A DNA stretch of 11,961 nt from Clostridia bacterium (GCA_029054485.1 JAIDFD010000138.1:1-11961); one strand, 5' to 3'; positions 1 to 6,845 are shown, numbered from the stretch's first letter. Made by a program: numbers and translations. Notes: a model not told the origin generated them from the sequence alone.

Positions 1-135
1 GATTATCCTTGATAAGACTATTCTGTAAAAAAAACTCAGAGCTTTTTCAACCGTAGAAAATACCGTAACCATAGCCGCGGACTTATAAATATTTTGTTTC
101 ATCAACAATATTCTACAAATTTAATCACGCGATTA

Positions 136-165
136 TGAACATTTTGTCCTTTTAATACGTATAAT
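136..165 (+). promoter_or_regulatory. Putative promoter of the LysM gene, very close to its start codon
   Basis: A perfect TATAAT lies at 160-165. The best -35 candidate is TGAACA at 136-141 (4 of 6 matches to TTGACA, 18-base spacer). The expected transcription start, about seven bases after the -10 box, falls at or next to the ATG at 173, so the transcript may have almost no 5' leader. A sporulation-sigma reading of the same AT-rich stretch cannot be excluded. Confidence 0.4.
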
Positions 166-172
166 ATATCAA

Positions 173-469
173 ATGTTTACGCTCGTTACGGACAGAAGCA
201 AATATTTCAGAGTGAAGCGGGGACAGAGCGCGGAAGAGTTGGAGCGCGAGCTTAAAACCCCCGTACACGGCGCCGTGTTCGCCGGCAGAATTATAGAGGT
301 CGCGTCGGGGGACTTTACGAGTTATGCGGCGCAGGTGGGGGATACTTACCGCACTATTGCCTTAAAATTCGGCGCAGACGAAGAGGAACTTAAAAGAACC
401 AACGGTTTTAAACCCGTTTATCCAACCTGCAAATTATTTGTGCCGTGTAAAAACCTGCGTGGCATATAA
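173..469 (+). CDS. Small LysM-domain protein
   Basis: This 98-residue protein ends in a recognisable LysM domain at residues 51-91 (YAAQVGDTYRTIA, then a D-EEL-K-NG stretch and KLFVP), a fold that binds N-acetylglucosamine-containing glycans such as peptidoglycan. Residues 11-43 (YFRVKRGQSAEEL to GRIIEV) look like a second, degenerate LysM copy. There is no signal peptide or membrane segment, so it may act on the spore or cell surface by another route or be cytoplasmic until mother-cell lysis; that is inference. The ATG at 173 is the only usual start codon in this frame after the upstream stop at 122, and no Shine-Dalgarno sequence precedes it. The cysteine-rich gene follows 29 bases later, probably on the same transcript. 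Confidence 0.75.
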   Translation: MFTLVTDRSKYFRVKRGQSAEELERELKTPVHGAVFAGRIIEVASGDFTSYAAQVGDTYRTIALKFGADEEELKRTNGFKPVYPTCKLFVPCKNLRGI

Positions 470-498
470 TGTAATAGAAAAAACCAACGGAGGTCAAA

Positions 499-1155
499 AT
501 GTCATTTTTTTCCAATTTTCAATCGGATAAATGTCCCGGCACTATAAGCGGCAATCCCCTGACGGGAATGTGTGAAAAGGTGTGCATACAGGCACAAAAG
601 ATTTTCGACGCCTGCATCAAACAGATTCAGATAGAAAATTATACTTTAACACTCACCGATATGGTTCCCGCGGACCCTACATACCCCCTAACTTTTATAA
701 GCGCAAGGTCAACGTCGTCTTCGGGTACCATAACCGGTCTCAATATCGAACGGCTTGCAGATAAACCCGGTTGCGCAAGAGTTCAGGCAACGGTAGGTAT
801 CCCCGTAGAGGTACTGTATACCGATGCCAACGGGGTAGAAGGCGTGGCTCAGGCAAACATCAGCGTTTCGCAGGACGTTCTCTTGTTTGTTCCCGCTCCT
901 TCGATAATGCCTTACAAAGTAACAAGCGAAGTAAGCGCTGTCTGCGCGGAAGGGACTTTCAATTCGGATACAAACACGTTCAGCGTCAACGCTTGCCTTA
1001 CGGTAATTTTAAAGGTCGCTATAGACGTGGAAATTCTCGTTCCCAGCTACGGCTACTGTGCAATACCGCCCGCACAGGAATACTCGCAGGAGGTCTGCAC
1101 CGGCTTCTTCGAGCTTCCCCTGTATCCTCAGGGTAAGACCTGTTCAAGGCAGTAA
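499..1155 (+). CDS. Cysteine-rich hypothetical protein, possible spore or surface structural protein
   Basis: I do not recognise this 218-residue protein. It has ten cysteines (residues 12, 25, 29, 39, 92, 149, 166, 187, 200, 215), several near the two ends, no signal peptide and no clear membrane helix. The N-terminus carries a CxxxC pair (CEKVC, 25-29). The middle is rich in V, I, T and S and reads as beta-strands, for example around residues 95-107 and 166-181, loosely like the SPOCS-type beta modules of clostridial spore proteins, though I cannot establish homology. GGAGGT at 489-494, close before the ATG, fixes the start. It follows the LysM gene closely and is closed by a terminator at 1172-1201. 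Cysteine richness without a secretion signal fits a cross-linked spore coat or exosporium component deposited by the mother cell; this is inference only. Confidence 0.7.
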   Translation: MSFFSNFQSDKCPGTISGNPLTGMCEKVCIQAQKIFDACIKQIQIENYTLTLTDMVPADPTYPLTFISARSTSSSGTITGLNIERLADKPGCARVQATVGIPVEVLYTDANGVEGVAQANISVSQDVLLFVPAPSIMPYKVTSEVSAVCAEGTFNSDTNTFSVNACLTVILKVAIDVEILVPSYGYCAIPPAQEYSQEVCTGFFELPLYPQGKTCSRQ

Positions 1156-1171
1156 TTTAAGCTTAAAACGC

Positions 1172-1201
1172 ACGGCGGAGTCTTTCGGCTCCGTCGTTTT
1201 T
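1172..1201 (+). terminator. Intrinsic terminator after the cysteine-rich gene
   Basis: A 10-bp stem (1173-1182 with 1187-1196, two G-U pairs) closes a TTTC loop and runs into TTTTT at 1197-1201. It begins 17 bases after the TAA at 1153-1155 and separates this gene pair from the phosphoesterase gene. Confidence 0.85.
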
Positions 1202-1267
1202 CTCGCTTTTTAGCCGTTAAAACAGTACTATGCCAGACATAAATAGCCCTTTTTTAATCAAAAATGC

Positions 1268-1296
1268 TTTATAAATGACTAAAAAAGTGATAAAAT
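1268..1296 (+). promoter_or_regulatory. Putative promoter of the phosphoesterase gene
   Basis: TTTATA (1268-1273) and TAAAAT (1291-1296) are separated by 17 bases. The predicted transcription start is near 1303, only about three bases before the ATG at 1306, so the mRNA would be nearly leaderless. No Shine-Dalgarno sequence lies between the -10 box and the ATG. Confidence 0.45.
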
Positions 1297-1305
1297 AAGT
1301 TCATT

Positions 1306-2001
1306 ATGAAAATATTTTCAATAAGCGATTTGCACCTTTCGGGTCTTTGCGATAAGCCGATGAACGTGTTTGGCGCGGGGTGGGAAAATCACTTTGAAAA
1401 AATCAAAGCGGACTGGAACGAAAAAGTTTCGGACGAAGATATAGTTTTAATATGCGGCGACACAAGCTGGGGTACGGTGCTCGACGAGGGACTGTACGAT
1501 TTGCGCACCTTGAAAGATTTAAAGGGTAAAAAGGTGTTTATCCGCGGCAATCACGACTACTGGTGGAACGGCATAACTAAGCTACGCGATAACGCGCCCG
1601 ATAGCAGTTTTTATTTTTTGCAGAACGACTGCGTGAGGTTTGACGGAGTGGTAATCTGCGGTTCGCGCGGCTGGACCTGCCCCGGAAGCACGGACTATAC
1701 GGACCACGATGAAAAACTGTATATGCGCGAGGCGGAACGTTTTAAGTTGTGTTTCAAAGAGGTTGAAAAGGTGAGAGAGGACGGCGACAAACTTCTCGTT
1801 CTGATACACTATCCGCCTTTCAGCATAAAGTCGCCCGAAACTCTTTTTACCAATCTTTTCGAAGAGAACAAAGCGGACAAAGTAATTTTCGGGCATATAC
1901 ACGGGGAGGCGTATTTTCCCTTGCGCACGGTGAAAAACGGCATAGAGTACCTTTTAACTTCCTGCGACAAAGTTAATTTTGCCTTGCAAAGAATTTTGTA
2001 A
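1306..2001 (+). CDS. Calcineurin-like metallophosphoesterase
   Basis: This 231-residue protein shows the full set of metallophosphoesterase motifs in order: DLH (D8, H10), GD (G51-D52), GNHD (81-84), a histidine in IHYPP (H168) and GHIHG (196-200, H197 and H199). These residues bind a dinuclear metal centre that hydrolyses phosphoester bonds. The protein is cytoplasmic, with no signal or TM segment, and single-domain. The WGTVLDE stretch after the GD motif and the RGNHDYWW form resemble the stand-alone predicted phosphohydrolases grouped as COG1768. The natural substrate is unknown. The ATG at 1306 has no Shine-Dalgarno sequence and sits just after a putative -10 box. The gene has no partner: a terminator precedes it, and the pyrimidine promoter starts within 20 bases of its end. 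Confidence 0.9.
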   Translation: MKIFSISDLHLSGLCDKPMNVFGAGWENHFEKIKADWNEKVSDEDIVLICGDTSWGTVLDEGLYDLRTLKDLKGKKVFIRGNHDYWWNGITKLRDNAPDSSFYFLQNDCVRFDGVVICGSRGWTCPGSTDYTDHDEKLYMREAERFKLCFKEVEKVREDGDKLLVLIHYPPFSIKSPETLFTNLFEENKADKVIFGHIHGEAYFPLRTVKNGIEYLLTSCDKVNFALQRIL

Positions 2002-2017
2002 AAGTGCGGTTGTGCGC

Positions 2018-2046
2018 TTTACTTTGTACTAAATTCGTGATATAAT
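2018..2046 (+). promoter_or_regulatory. Promoter of the pyrimidine operon
   Basis: A perfect TATAAT (2041-2046) is preceded by an extended -10 TG (2038-2039) and, with a 17-base spacer, by TTTACT (2018-2023; 4 of 6 matches to TTGACA). Transcription should start near the A-run at 2052-2055, giving a leader of about 160 bases before pyrB. It lies immediately after the phosphoesterase stop codon. Confidence 0.8.
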
Positions 2047-2072
2047 CTTTTAAAATCCATAAAGGTTATGCT

Positions 2073-2222
2073 ATGAAGCAAAAGTTGACGGAAACATATA
2101 ACCTTGATATTCTGAAAGCGGAAAAGGCAAATATTGAAGGGTTAAAACCTTTCAAAATATCTGCCTTTACCGCTTTTTTTTCTGTCATAAAAAATAAACG
2201 TGAGGATAAAAATGCTGGCTAA
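2073..2222 (+). CDS. Putative 49-residue leader peptide of the pyr operon
   Basis: This short ORF starts at the ATG at 2073 (MKQKLTETYN...), seven bases after AAAGG at 2061-2065, about 20 bases into the predicted transcript. It reads without a stop through both arms and the loop of the terminator hairpin at 2115-2176 and its T-run, ending at TAA 2220-2222, so it overlaps the pyrB start codon (2212) by 11 bases. The peptide is lysine-rich at the start and has no domain. Its position matches the role of E. coli PyrL, the pyrBI leader peptide of similar size: a ribosome close behind RNA polymerase would stop the terminator from folding when low UTP slows transcription. Function is inferred from layout; the peptide itself may be irrelevant. 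Confidence 0.6.
   Translation: MKQKLTETYNLDILKAEKANIEGLKPFKISAFTAFFSVIKNKREDKNAG
2115..2181 (+). terminator. Attenuator: long terminator hairpin inside the pyr leader
   Basis: The arms pair as 2115-2121 with 2170-2176, 2123-2129 with 2162-2168, 2131-2135 with 2156-2160, and 2136-2141 with 2148-2153, with two single mismatches, one 2-base bulge and a 6-base loop (TTAAAA, 2142-2147). About 25 base pairs are formed and eight Ts follow at 2174-2181, partly shared with the stem base. The hairpin lies between the promoter and pyrB and wholly inside the leader ORF, so it must be conditionally bypassed for the operon to be expressed. Confidence 0.85.
2202..2205 (+). promoter_or_regulatory. Ribosome binding site that sets the pyrB start
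   Basis: GAGG lies six bases before the ATG at 2212. An in-frame GTG at 2200 overlaps this site and would give four extra residues with no ribosome binding site, so the ATG is preferred. The site lies inside the leader ORF, so leader translation may expose or mask it. Confidence 0.7.
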
Positions 2223-3141
2223 AAAAGATTTACTCGGACTGTATGACTGCAGTGCGGAAGAGATTTCGGAAATTTTAGAGACCGCCGACAAAATGCGTAA
2301 ATTTATCGATGGCAAGGAAAAGAAGTCGGATTTGCTTGCGGGCAAGTCGCTGATTACGCTGTTTTACGAAAACAGCACGCGCACGCGCGTATCTTTCGAA
2401 CTTGCGGGAAAGTACCTCGGTGCAAACGTTGTAAATATTTCCGCGTCGTCAAGCTCGGTGCAAAAGGGCGAAACGCTTATCGATACGGGCAAGACTCTAG
2501 ATGCTATGAAAATAGATTTTATCGCAATCCGCCACCCCATGGCGGGTGCGCCGAGACTTCTTGCGCAAAACGTAAAGGCAAGCGTTTTAAACGGCGGCGA
2601 CGGGATGAACGAGCATCCCACGCAAGCCCTTTTAGATATGCTTGCTCTTAAAAGAAAATTCGGTAAAATCAAGGGGCTTAAAGTTGCGATTTTAGGCGAC
2701 ATAAAACACAGCCGCGTTGCAAAGAGTAACCTTTTCGGTCTCACTAAGCTCGGCGCAGAGGTTTATATGTACGCGCCCGAAACCCTTATGCCCAAGGAAA
2801 TTGAAAAGCTTGGCGCAAAAATCGCAAAATCGCGCGAAGAAGCGATTGAAGGCGCGGACGGAGTTATGGGGCTGAGAATACAGCTCGAACGTCAAAACGG
2901 CGGACTGTTTCCGTCACTTTCCGAGTACAGCGCGTTCTACGGAGTAAAGGATGGACTTCTGAAATACGCGAAAAAGGACGCGGTAATTCTTCACCCCGGT
3001 CCCGTAAACAGGGGGGTAGAGCTTACCCCCACGCTCATAGACGGCGAAACGAGCGTAATCGAAGAGCAGGTTTCCTGCGGCGTTGCGGTGAGAATGGCTC
3101 TTTTAAAATTGCTTTCCGAATACAGGGAGAAAAACTTATGA
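2212..3141 (+). CDS. pyrB: Aspartate carbamoyltransferase, catalytic subunit
   Basis: PyrB condenses carbamoyl phosphate and aspartate to N-carbamoyl-aspartate, the committed step of pyrimidine synthesis, in the cytoplasm. The carbamoyl phosphate motif FYENSTRTR is at residues 51-59 (S55, R57, T58), the catalytic-loop lysine is K85 in SVQKGE, RHPM is at 107-110, HPTQALLD at 135-142, and the aspartate-domain HPGPVNRGVE motif at 261-270. At 309 residues it has normal length for free-standing PyrB. No pyrI follows, so the enzyme is probably an unregulated trimer and control falls on transcription. The gene begins inside the leader ORF and its TGA overlaps the pyrC ATG by four bases. Confidence 0.97.
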   Translation: MLAKKDLLGLYDCSAEEISEILETADKMRKFIDGKEKKSDLLAGKSLITLFYENSTRTRVSFELAGKYLGANVVNISASSSSVQKGETLIDTGKTLDAMKIDFIAIRHPMAGAPRLLAQNVKASVLNGGDGMNEHPTQALLDMLALKRKFGKIKGLKVAILGDIKHSRVAKSNLFGLTKLGAEVYMYAPETLMPKEIEKLGAKIAKSREEAIEGADGVMGLRIQLERQNGGLFPSLSEYSAFYGVKDGLLKYAKKDAVILHPGPVNRGVELTPTLIDGETSVIEEQVSCGVAVRMALLKLLSEYREKNL

Positions 3142-4403
3142 AACTTTTAATTAAAAACGGCACGCTGGTACTCGCCGATTGCGAGAAAAAAGCGGACATT
3201 TTAATCGAAAACGGCAAAATTTCAAAGATAGGTAAAGACGTTACAGCCGACTGCAAGACGGTTGACGCAAGCGGCAAGCACGTTTTGCCGGGTCTTATCG
3301 ATATGCACGTCCATCTGCGCGAACCGGGCTTCGAGGGAAAAGAGGATATCGAAAGCGGATCGAAAGCCGCCGTTGCGGGCGGATTTACGCAGATTTGCTG
3401 TATGCCGAATACAGACCCCGTATGCGATAATGCGGTAGTTGTAAACTACATAAAGAACAGACAGCGCGAAGTTAATCTTTGCAAAATCAATCCCATAGGA
3501 GCGATAACCAAGGGCGAAAACGGCGCGGCGATGTCCGATATCGGCAAAATGAAAAAAGCGGGCGCGGTTGCAATCAGCGACGATGGAAAGTCGGTTATGG
3601 ACTCCAATATTATGCGCCTTGCCATGGAGTACGCAAGCGGTTTCGATATAAAGTGCCTTTGCCACTGCGAGGATATCAACCTCGTGGACGGCGGGGTTGT
3701 AAACGAGGGCTATAACTCGACCTTGACGGGATTAAAAGGCAGTCTGCGCGCGGCTGAGGACATAATGATAGCCCGCGATATCGCCCTTGCCGAAAGTCTG
3801 AACGTTCCCGTGCATATCTGCCATGTTTCCACTTACAGCGGGGTAGAAATTATCCGCAGTGCAAAAAGCCGCGGCGTAAAGGTAACTGCCGAAACATGTC
3901 CGCATTACTTTATCTTAACGGACGATATTATCACAACGTTCGATACAAACACCAAAGTAAATCCCCCCGTGAGAGAGCAAAAAGACAGGGCGGCGATAAC
4001 AGAGGGAATAAAGGACGGTACGTTGGACTGCATAGTCACAGACCACGCGCCGCACGCTTTAAAGGATAAGCAGGTAGAGTACAATCTCGCCGCTTTCGGA
4101 ATAAGCGGAATCGAAACGAGCTTCGCTTTGAGCTATACTTACCTCGTTAAGACGGGAGTACTCACATTAAGCGGACTTATGCAAAGAATGAGCAAAGCCC
4201 CCGCCGAAATTTTAAACCTTGACGGCGGCGAACTCAAAGAGGGCGGGGTTGCCGATATTACGATTGTCGACCTCAACAAAAAGTATAAAATCGACAGCGG
4301 TAAATTCCTGTCAAAAGGTAAGAACACACCATTCAACGGTTTTGAGGTTTTTGGTAAAGTGGTCTGCACGATTGTGGACGGCGAGATTAAATACGAGGTA
4401 TAA
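3138..4403 (+). CDS. pyrC: Dihydroorotase
   Basis: PyrC cyclises carbamoyl-aspartate to dihydroorotate. This is a long class I type enzyme (421 residues) of the amidohydrolase superfamily. The metal motif DMHVHLREPG lies at 55-64 (H57, H59), followed by MPNTDP (89-94), SDDG (147-150), histidines in CHCED (H176) and HICH (H226, H229), and the catalytic TDHAPH at 301-306 (D302). The C-terminal NTPFNGFEVFGKV block (396-408) is typical of the family. AGGGAG at 3124-3129 lies eight bases before the ATG, which overlaps the pyrB stop as ATGA, indicating coupled translation. No key residue seems to be missing. Confidence 0.96.
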   Translation: MKLLIKNGTLVLADCEKKADILIENGKISKIGKDVTADCKTVDASGKHVLPGLIDMHVHLREPGFEGKEDIESGSKAAVAGGFTQICCMPNTDPVCDNAVVVNYIKNRQREVNLCKINPIGAITKGENGAAMSDIGKMKKAGAVAISDDGKSVMDSNIMRLAMEYASGFDIKCLCHCEDINLVDGGVVNEGYNSTLTGLKGSLRAAEDIMIARDIALAESLNVPVHICHVSTYSGVEIIRSAKSRGVKVTAETCPHYFILTDDIITTFDTNTKVNPPVREQKDRAAITEGIKDGTLDCIVTDHAPHALKDKQVEYNLAAFGISGIETSFALSYTYLVKTGVLTLSGLMQRMSKAPAEILNLDGGELKEGGVADITIVDLNKKYKIDSGKFLSKGKNTPFNGFEVFGKVVCTIVDGEIKYEV

Positions 4404-4408
4404 AAGAT

Positions 4409-5323
4409 ATGATTGATAAGCTGATAGAAAAAATTATAGCACTGCAAAATCCCACATGCGTGGGACTTGACACCGATTTCAACTACCTGCCCGAAGAAAT
4501 GAAAGCGGGCGTAAACGGCTTTGAAGAGGCGGCAAAGCGCATAACCGAATTCAATAAAAATATCATTGACAGCGTGTGCGATATAGTGCCGTCCGTCAAG
4601 GTGCAGATTGCCTACTACGAAATGTACGGCGAAAGCGGTATAAAGGCTTTTAACGACACGGTAAATTACGCAAAGGATAAAGGACTTATAGTAATTGCCG
4701 ACTGCAAGCGCAACGATATAGGCTCGACCGCAAGCTGTTACGCAAAAGCTTACCTCGGCGAAACGGAAATTTACGGCAAAAGCTCGGGCGCGTTCAAAGC
4801 GGATATGCTTACTGTTAACGGCTACCTCGGTTCGGACGGCATAGAGCCTTTCGTAAAAGAGATAAAAGCGCACGACAAATCAATTTTCGTACTGGTTAAA
4901 ACCTCAAACCCTTCAAGTGGCGAGTTGCAGAATTTAAAGCTGGAAAGCGGCGAATACGTCTACGAACGTATGGGTAAACTGGTTGAAAAATGGGGCGCGG
5001 ACACTATAGGCAAAAACGGCTATTCCGAAGTCGGCGCGGTGGTCGGCGCAACCCACCCCGAGGAGGCGGAAAATTTAAGAAAGCTGTTAAAAAACACTTT
5101 CTTTCTTATCCCCGGCTACGGTGCGCAGGGCGGAAGCGCGCAAATGCTTAAAGTCTGCTTTGACAAAAACGGACTGGGCGGCGTTGTAAACAGTTCGCGC
5201 GGTATAATCTGCGCATATAAAAATTCAGCCTACGCGGGAATGAATTACTCTGCCGCGGCGCGTGCGGCTTGCATCGTTATGCAAAAAGATTTGAGCAGCG
5301 TAATAGGCAAAATGGGAAGATAA
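4409..5323 (+). CDS. pyrF: Orotidine 5'-phosphate decarboxylase, long form
   Basis: PyrF decarboxylates OMP to UMP, the last step of the pathway. The substrate aspartate region CVGLDTD is at 17-23, and the catalytic DxKxxD motif appears as ADCKRNDIG at 97-105 (K100, D103). VKTSNPSSGE (163-172), PGYGAQGG (235-242) and the phosphate-binding NSSRG (261-265) complete the active site. At 304 residues it belongs to the longer OMP decarboxylase subfamily rather than the roughly 240-residue B. subtilis type. It starts five bases after the pyrC stop, with GAGG at 4395-4398 inside the end of pyrC, and its TAA shares one base with the pyrK ATG. Confidence 0.96.
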   Translation: MIDKLIEKIIALQNPTCVGLDTDFNYLPEEMKAGVNGFEEAAKRITEFNKNIIDSVCDIVPSVKVQIAYYEMYGESGIKAFNDTVNYAKDKGLIVIADCKRNDIGSTASCYAKAYLGETEIYGKSSGAFKADMLTVNGYLGSDGIEPFVKEIKAHDKSIFVLVKTSNPSSGELQNLKLESGEYVYERMGKLVEKWGADTIGKNGYSEVGAVVGATHPEEAENLRKLLKNTFFLIPGYGAQGGSAQMLKVCFDKNGLGGVVNSSRGIICAYKNSAYAGMNYSAAARAACIVMQKDLSSVIGKMGR

Positions 5324-6078
5324 TGAAAGATTTAAAAGCGGTAATCAAGGAAAATAAACTCATAGCCGAAAATATTTACGAACTCACACTGACTCTGCCC
5401 GAAAAGGTCAATATAAAGGGCGGACAGTTTGTTAATATTTCCACGGGCGATAGTTCTAAGCTTCTGCGCCGTCCATTCGGCGTTATGAAAGCCGAGGGCA
5501 AGGATATAACCCTTTGCTATCAGGTAAAGGGCGGCGGAACGCAGAACCTCGCCCAAATGAAAGCTGGGCAGAATATCGATATTTTAATGCCGCTCGGCAA
5601 CGGCTTTGATTTGCGCGGGTTTAAAAAAGTGGCGGTAATCGGCGGCGGCGTGGGGATTTTTCCCTTGATTGCAACAATCCGCGCATATCCCGAAATCGAT
5701 TTTTACACATACGCGGGTTTCCGCAATAAAGGCGCGGTATGCCTTTTGGACGAGCTTGAAAAAAGCAAGTCGCTTACCGTAACCACCGACGACGGAAGCT
5801 TCGGCGAAAAGGGCAACGCGGTAGAGAGTTATCTTGCGGACGCGGATAAAATAAACGCGGACTGTATAATAGCCTGCGGTCCGCCGATAATGCTTAAAAT
5901 TTTAAAACAGCGTTTAAACGAGCGCGGAAACAAAATTCCCTGCTTTGTGTCTTTGGAAGAGAGAATGGGTTGCGGCATAGGCGCGTGCCTTGTCTGCGTT
6001 TGCAAAAAGAGCTCGGGCGGAAACGCGCGCGTGTGCAAGGACGGACCTGTGTTCGATATAAACGAAGTGGAGCTATGA
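5323..6078 (+). CDS. pyrK: Dihydroorotate dehydrogenase B, electron transfer subunit
   Basis: PyrK passes electrons from PyrD to NAD+ through FAD and a [2Fe-2S] cluster. The FAD motif RRPFGV is at 49-54, the nucleotide-binding GGGVGIFP at 107-114 and CGPPIML at 185-191. The C-terminal cluster motif uses C217, C222, C225 and C238 (MGCGIGACLVC ... RVCKDGPVF), and C227 is an extra cysteine. Length is 251 residues, normal for the family. The ATG at 5323 overlaps the pyrF stop by one base (TAATG), with GGGAAG just upstream; an upstream in-frame ATG at 5269 would only add translated pyrF sequence. Its partner pyrD is displaced by two foreign-looking genes, which is unusual because the two are commonly adjacent. 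Confidence 0.96.
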   Translation: MKDLKAVIKENKLIAENIYELTLTLPEKVNIKGGQFVNISTGDSSKLLRRPFGVMKAEGKDITLCYQVKGGGTQNLAQMKAGQNIDILMPLGNGFDLRGFKKVAVIGGGVGIFPLIATIRAYPEIDFYTYAGFRNKGAVCLLDELEKSKSLTVTTDDGSFGEKGNAVESYLADADKINADCIIACGPPIMLKILKQRLNERGNKIPCFVSLEERMGCGIGACLVCVCKKSSGGNARVCKDGPVFDINEVEL

Positions 6079-6845
6079 GTGCGATATTACGATCCTTAGA
6101 AAAAATCAATGAAAACGAATATATCGTTGCCAAAAGACATCGCGGTTCCGGAATAGCTTGGTTTTTTCTGTTAATGTACAGCTTAGTCAATTTTGGCTTC
6201 GGAATATTTGTTTTAGTGGTTGATTCCTTTAATATTTTTAATATTAATGTTATAATTTTCGGCGCTACGGGATTATTTTTTCTCGTTGCTGCTATTATAG
6301 TTCTTATCTTATATTTAAGAATTCCCAAAATTGCTATCACGTTCAAAAAAGGTAATTTTTATTTTGGTAAAGAGTTAAAGTGCAACCCATTAAAAATCAA
6401 AAATCTAAGCATAGAGAGAGACAAAGTATATTCCAGACATTATTACGGATCAAATAAATATGTTTATAGAGAAAGCGATAATAGAGATTGCACTCACGGT
6501 ACGCTCTGTTTTTCAGTAGACGGCGAACAACATAAGATAGCGAATATAGACGACATTGACACGGTGTATGAAACAATAGTTAAAATAAAAAACGATTATA
6601 CAAAGTATATTTCTGAAAAGAAAAAGCGTGAACTATCTGACCGTGTGCGGCGGGCTGAACAACTAAGACAAGTAGAACAGGCAGAACAAATAATTAATGC
6701 TGAACAACCTGAAGAGATTGAACAGCAAGAGCAACTTGAACAATTAGAAGAGTTTGAAGAGATTTTTGAGCAGGAAGAGCTTTCTGAAATCGCAGATAAT
6801 ATTCAGTTGCCCGACCTGCCCGATTTACCCGATTTACCGGACTGA
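6075..6845 (+). CDS. Two-TM membrane protein with Glu/Gln-rich coiled-coil tail, unknown function
   Basis: I do not recognise this 256-residue protein. It has two hydrophobic helices at about 27-49 and 58-81, then a region of alternating strands (83-172) ending in a helix-like IDTVYETIVKIK stretch, an arrangement reminiscent of bacterial PH-like membrane proteins; this is a guess. Residues 181-239 are very rich in E and Q and probably form a coiled coil, and the tail is four LPD repeats. The ATG at 6075 overlaps the pyrK stop as ATGA, so it is translated with the pyrimidine genes. Its base composition is visibly more AT-rich than pyrK and pyrD, with many ATA, AGA and TTA codons, suggesting later insertion into the operon. 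A link to pyrimidine metabolism is not shown by the sequence. Confidence 0.8.
   Translation: MSAILRSLEKINENEYIVAKRHRGSGIAWFFLLMYSLVNFGFGIFVLVVDSFNIFNINVIIFGATGLFFLVAAIIVLILYLRIPKIAITFKKGNFYFGKELKCNPLKIKNLSIERDKVYSRHYYGSNKYVYRESDNRDCTHGTLCFSVDGEQHKIANIDDIDTVYETIVKIKNDYTKYISEKKKRELSDRVRRAEQLRQVEQAEQIINAEQPEEIEQQEQLEQLEEFEEIFEQEELSEIADNIQLPDLPDLPDLPD
6807..6842 (+). repeat. Four 9-base tandem repeats encoding LPD
   Basis: Four imperfect 9-base units (TTGCCCGAC, CTGCCCGAT, TTACCCGAT, TTACCGGAC) form the last 12 codons of the membrane protein, just before its TGA. The units differ at silent positions, which argues against a very recent expansion. Copy number could vary between strains. Confidence 0.8.

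Noticed and set aside
465..470. TATAAT over the stop codon of the LysM gene as a housekeeping promoter
   Set aside because: No -35 element is found at the right distance (TTGTGC at 438 leaves a 21-base spacer), and the next gene can be read from the upstream promoter.
2001..2020. Hairpin after the phosphoesterase gene as a terminator
   Set aside because: The stem is only about 7 bp with a wobble pair, has no T-run after it, and overlaps the -35 region of the pyr promoter.
2200..2211. GTG at 2200 as the pyrB start
   Set aside because: It would overlap the GAGG ribosome binding site that is properly spaced for the ATG at 2212, and the shorter product fits the family length.
2052..2211. PyrR-binding leader RNA
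   Set aside because: I looked for the conserved PyrR loop sequence around the terminator and found nothing convincing; the layout fits a leader-peptide attenuator better.
3222..3679. Minus-strand ORFs inside pyrC
   Set aside because: They are antisense shadows of a complete dihydroorotase with intact motifs.
4139..4873. 244-codon minus-strand ORF across the pyrC/pyrF junction
   Set aside because: It lies antisense to two well-supported genes whose motifs cover the region, has no ribosome binding site of note, and its translation shows no domain.
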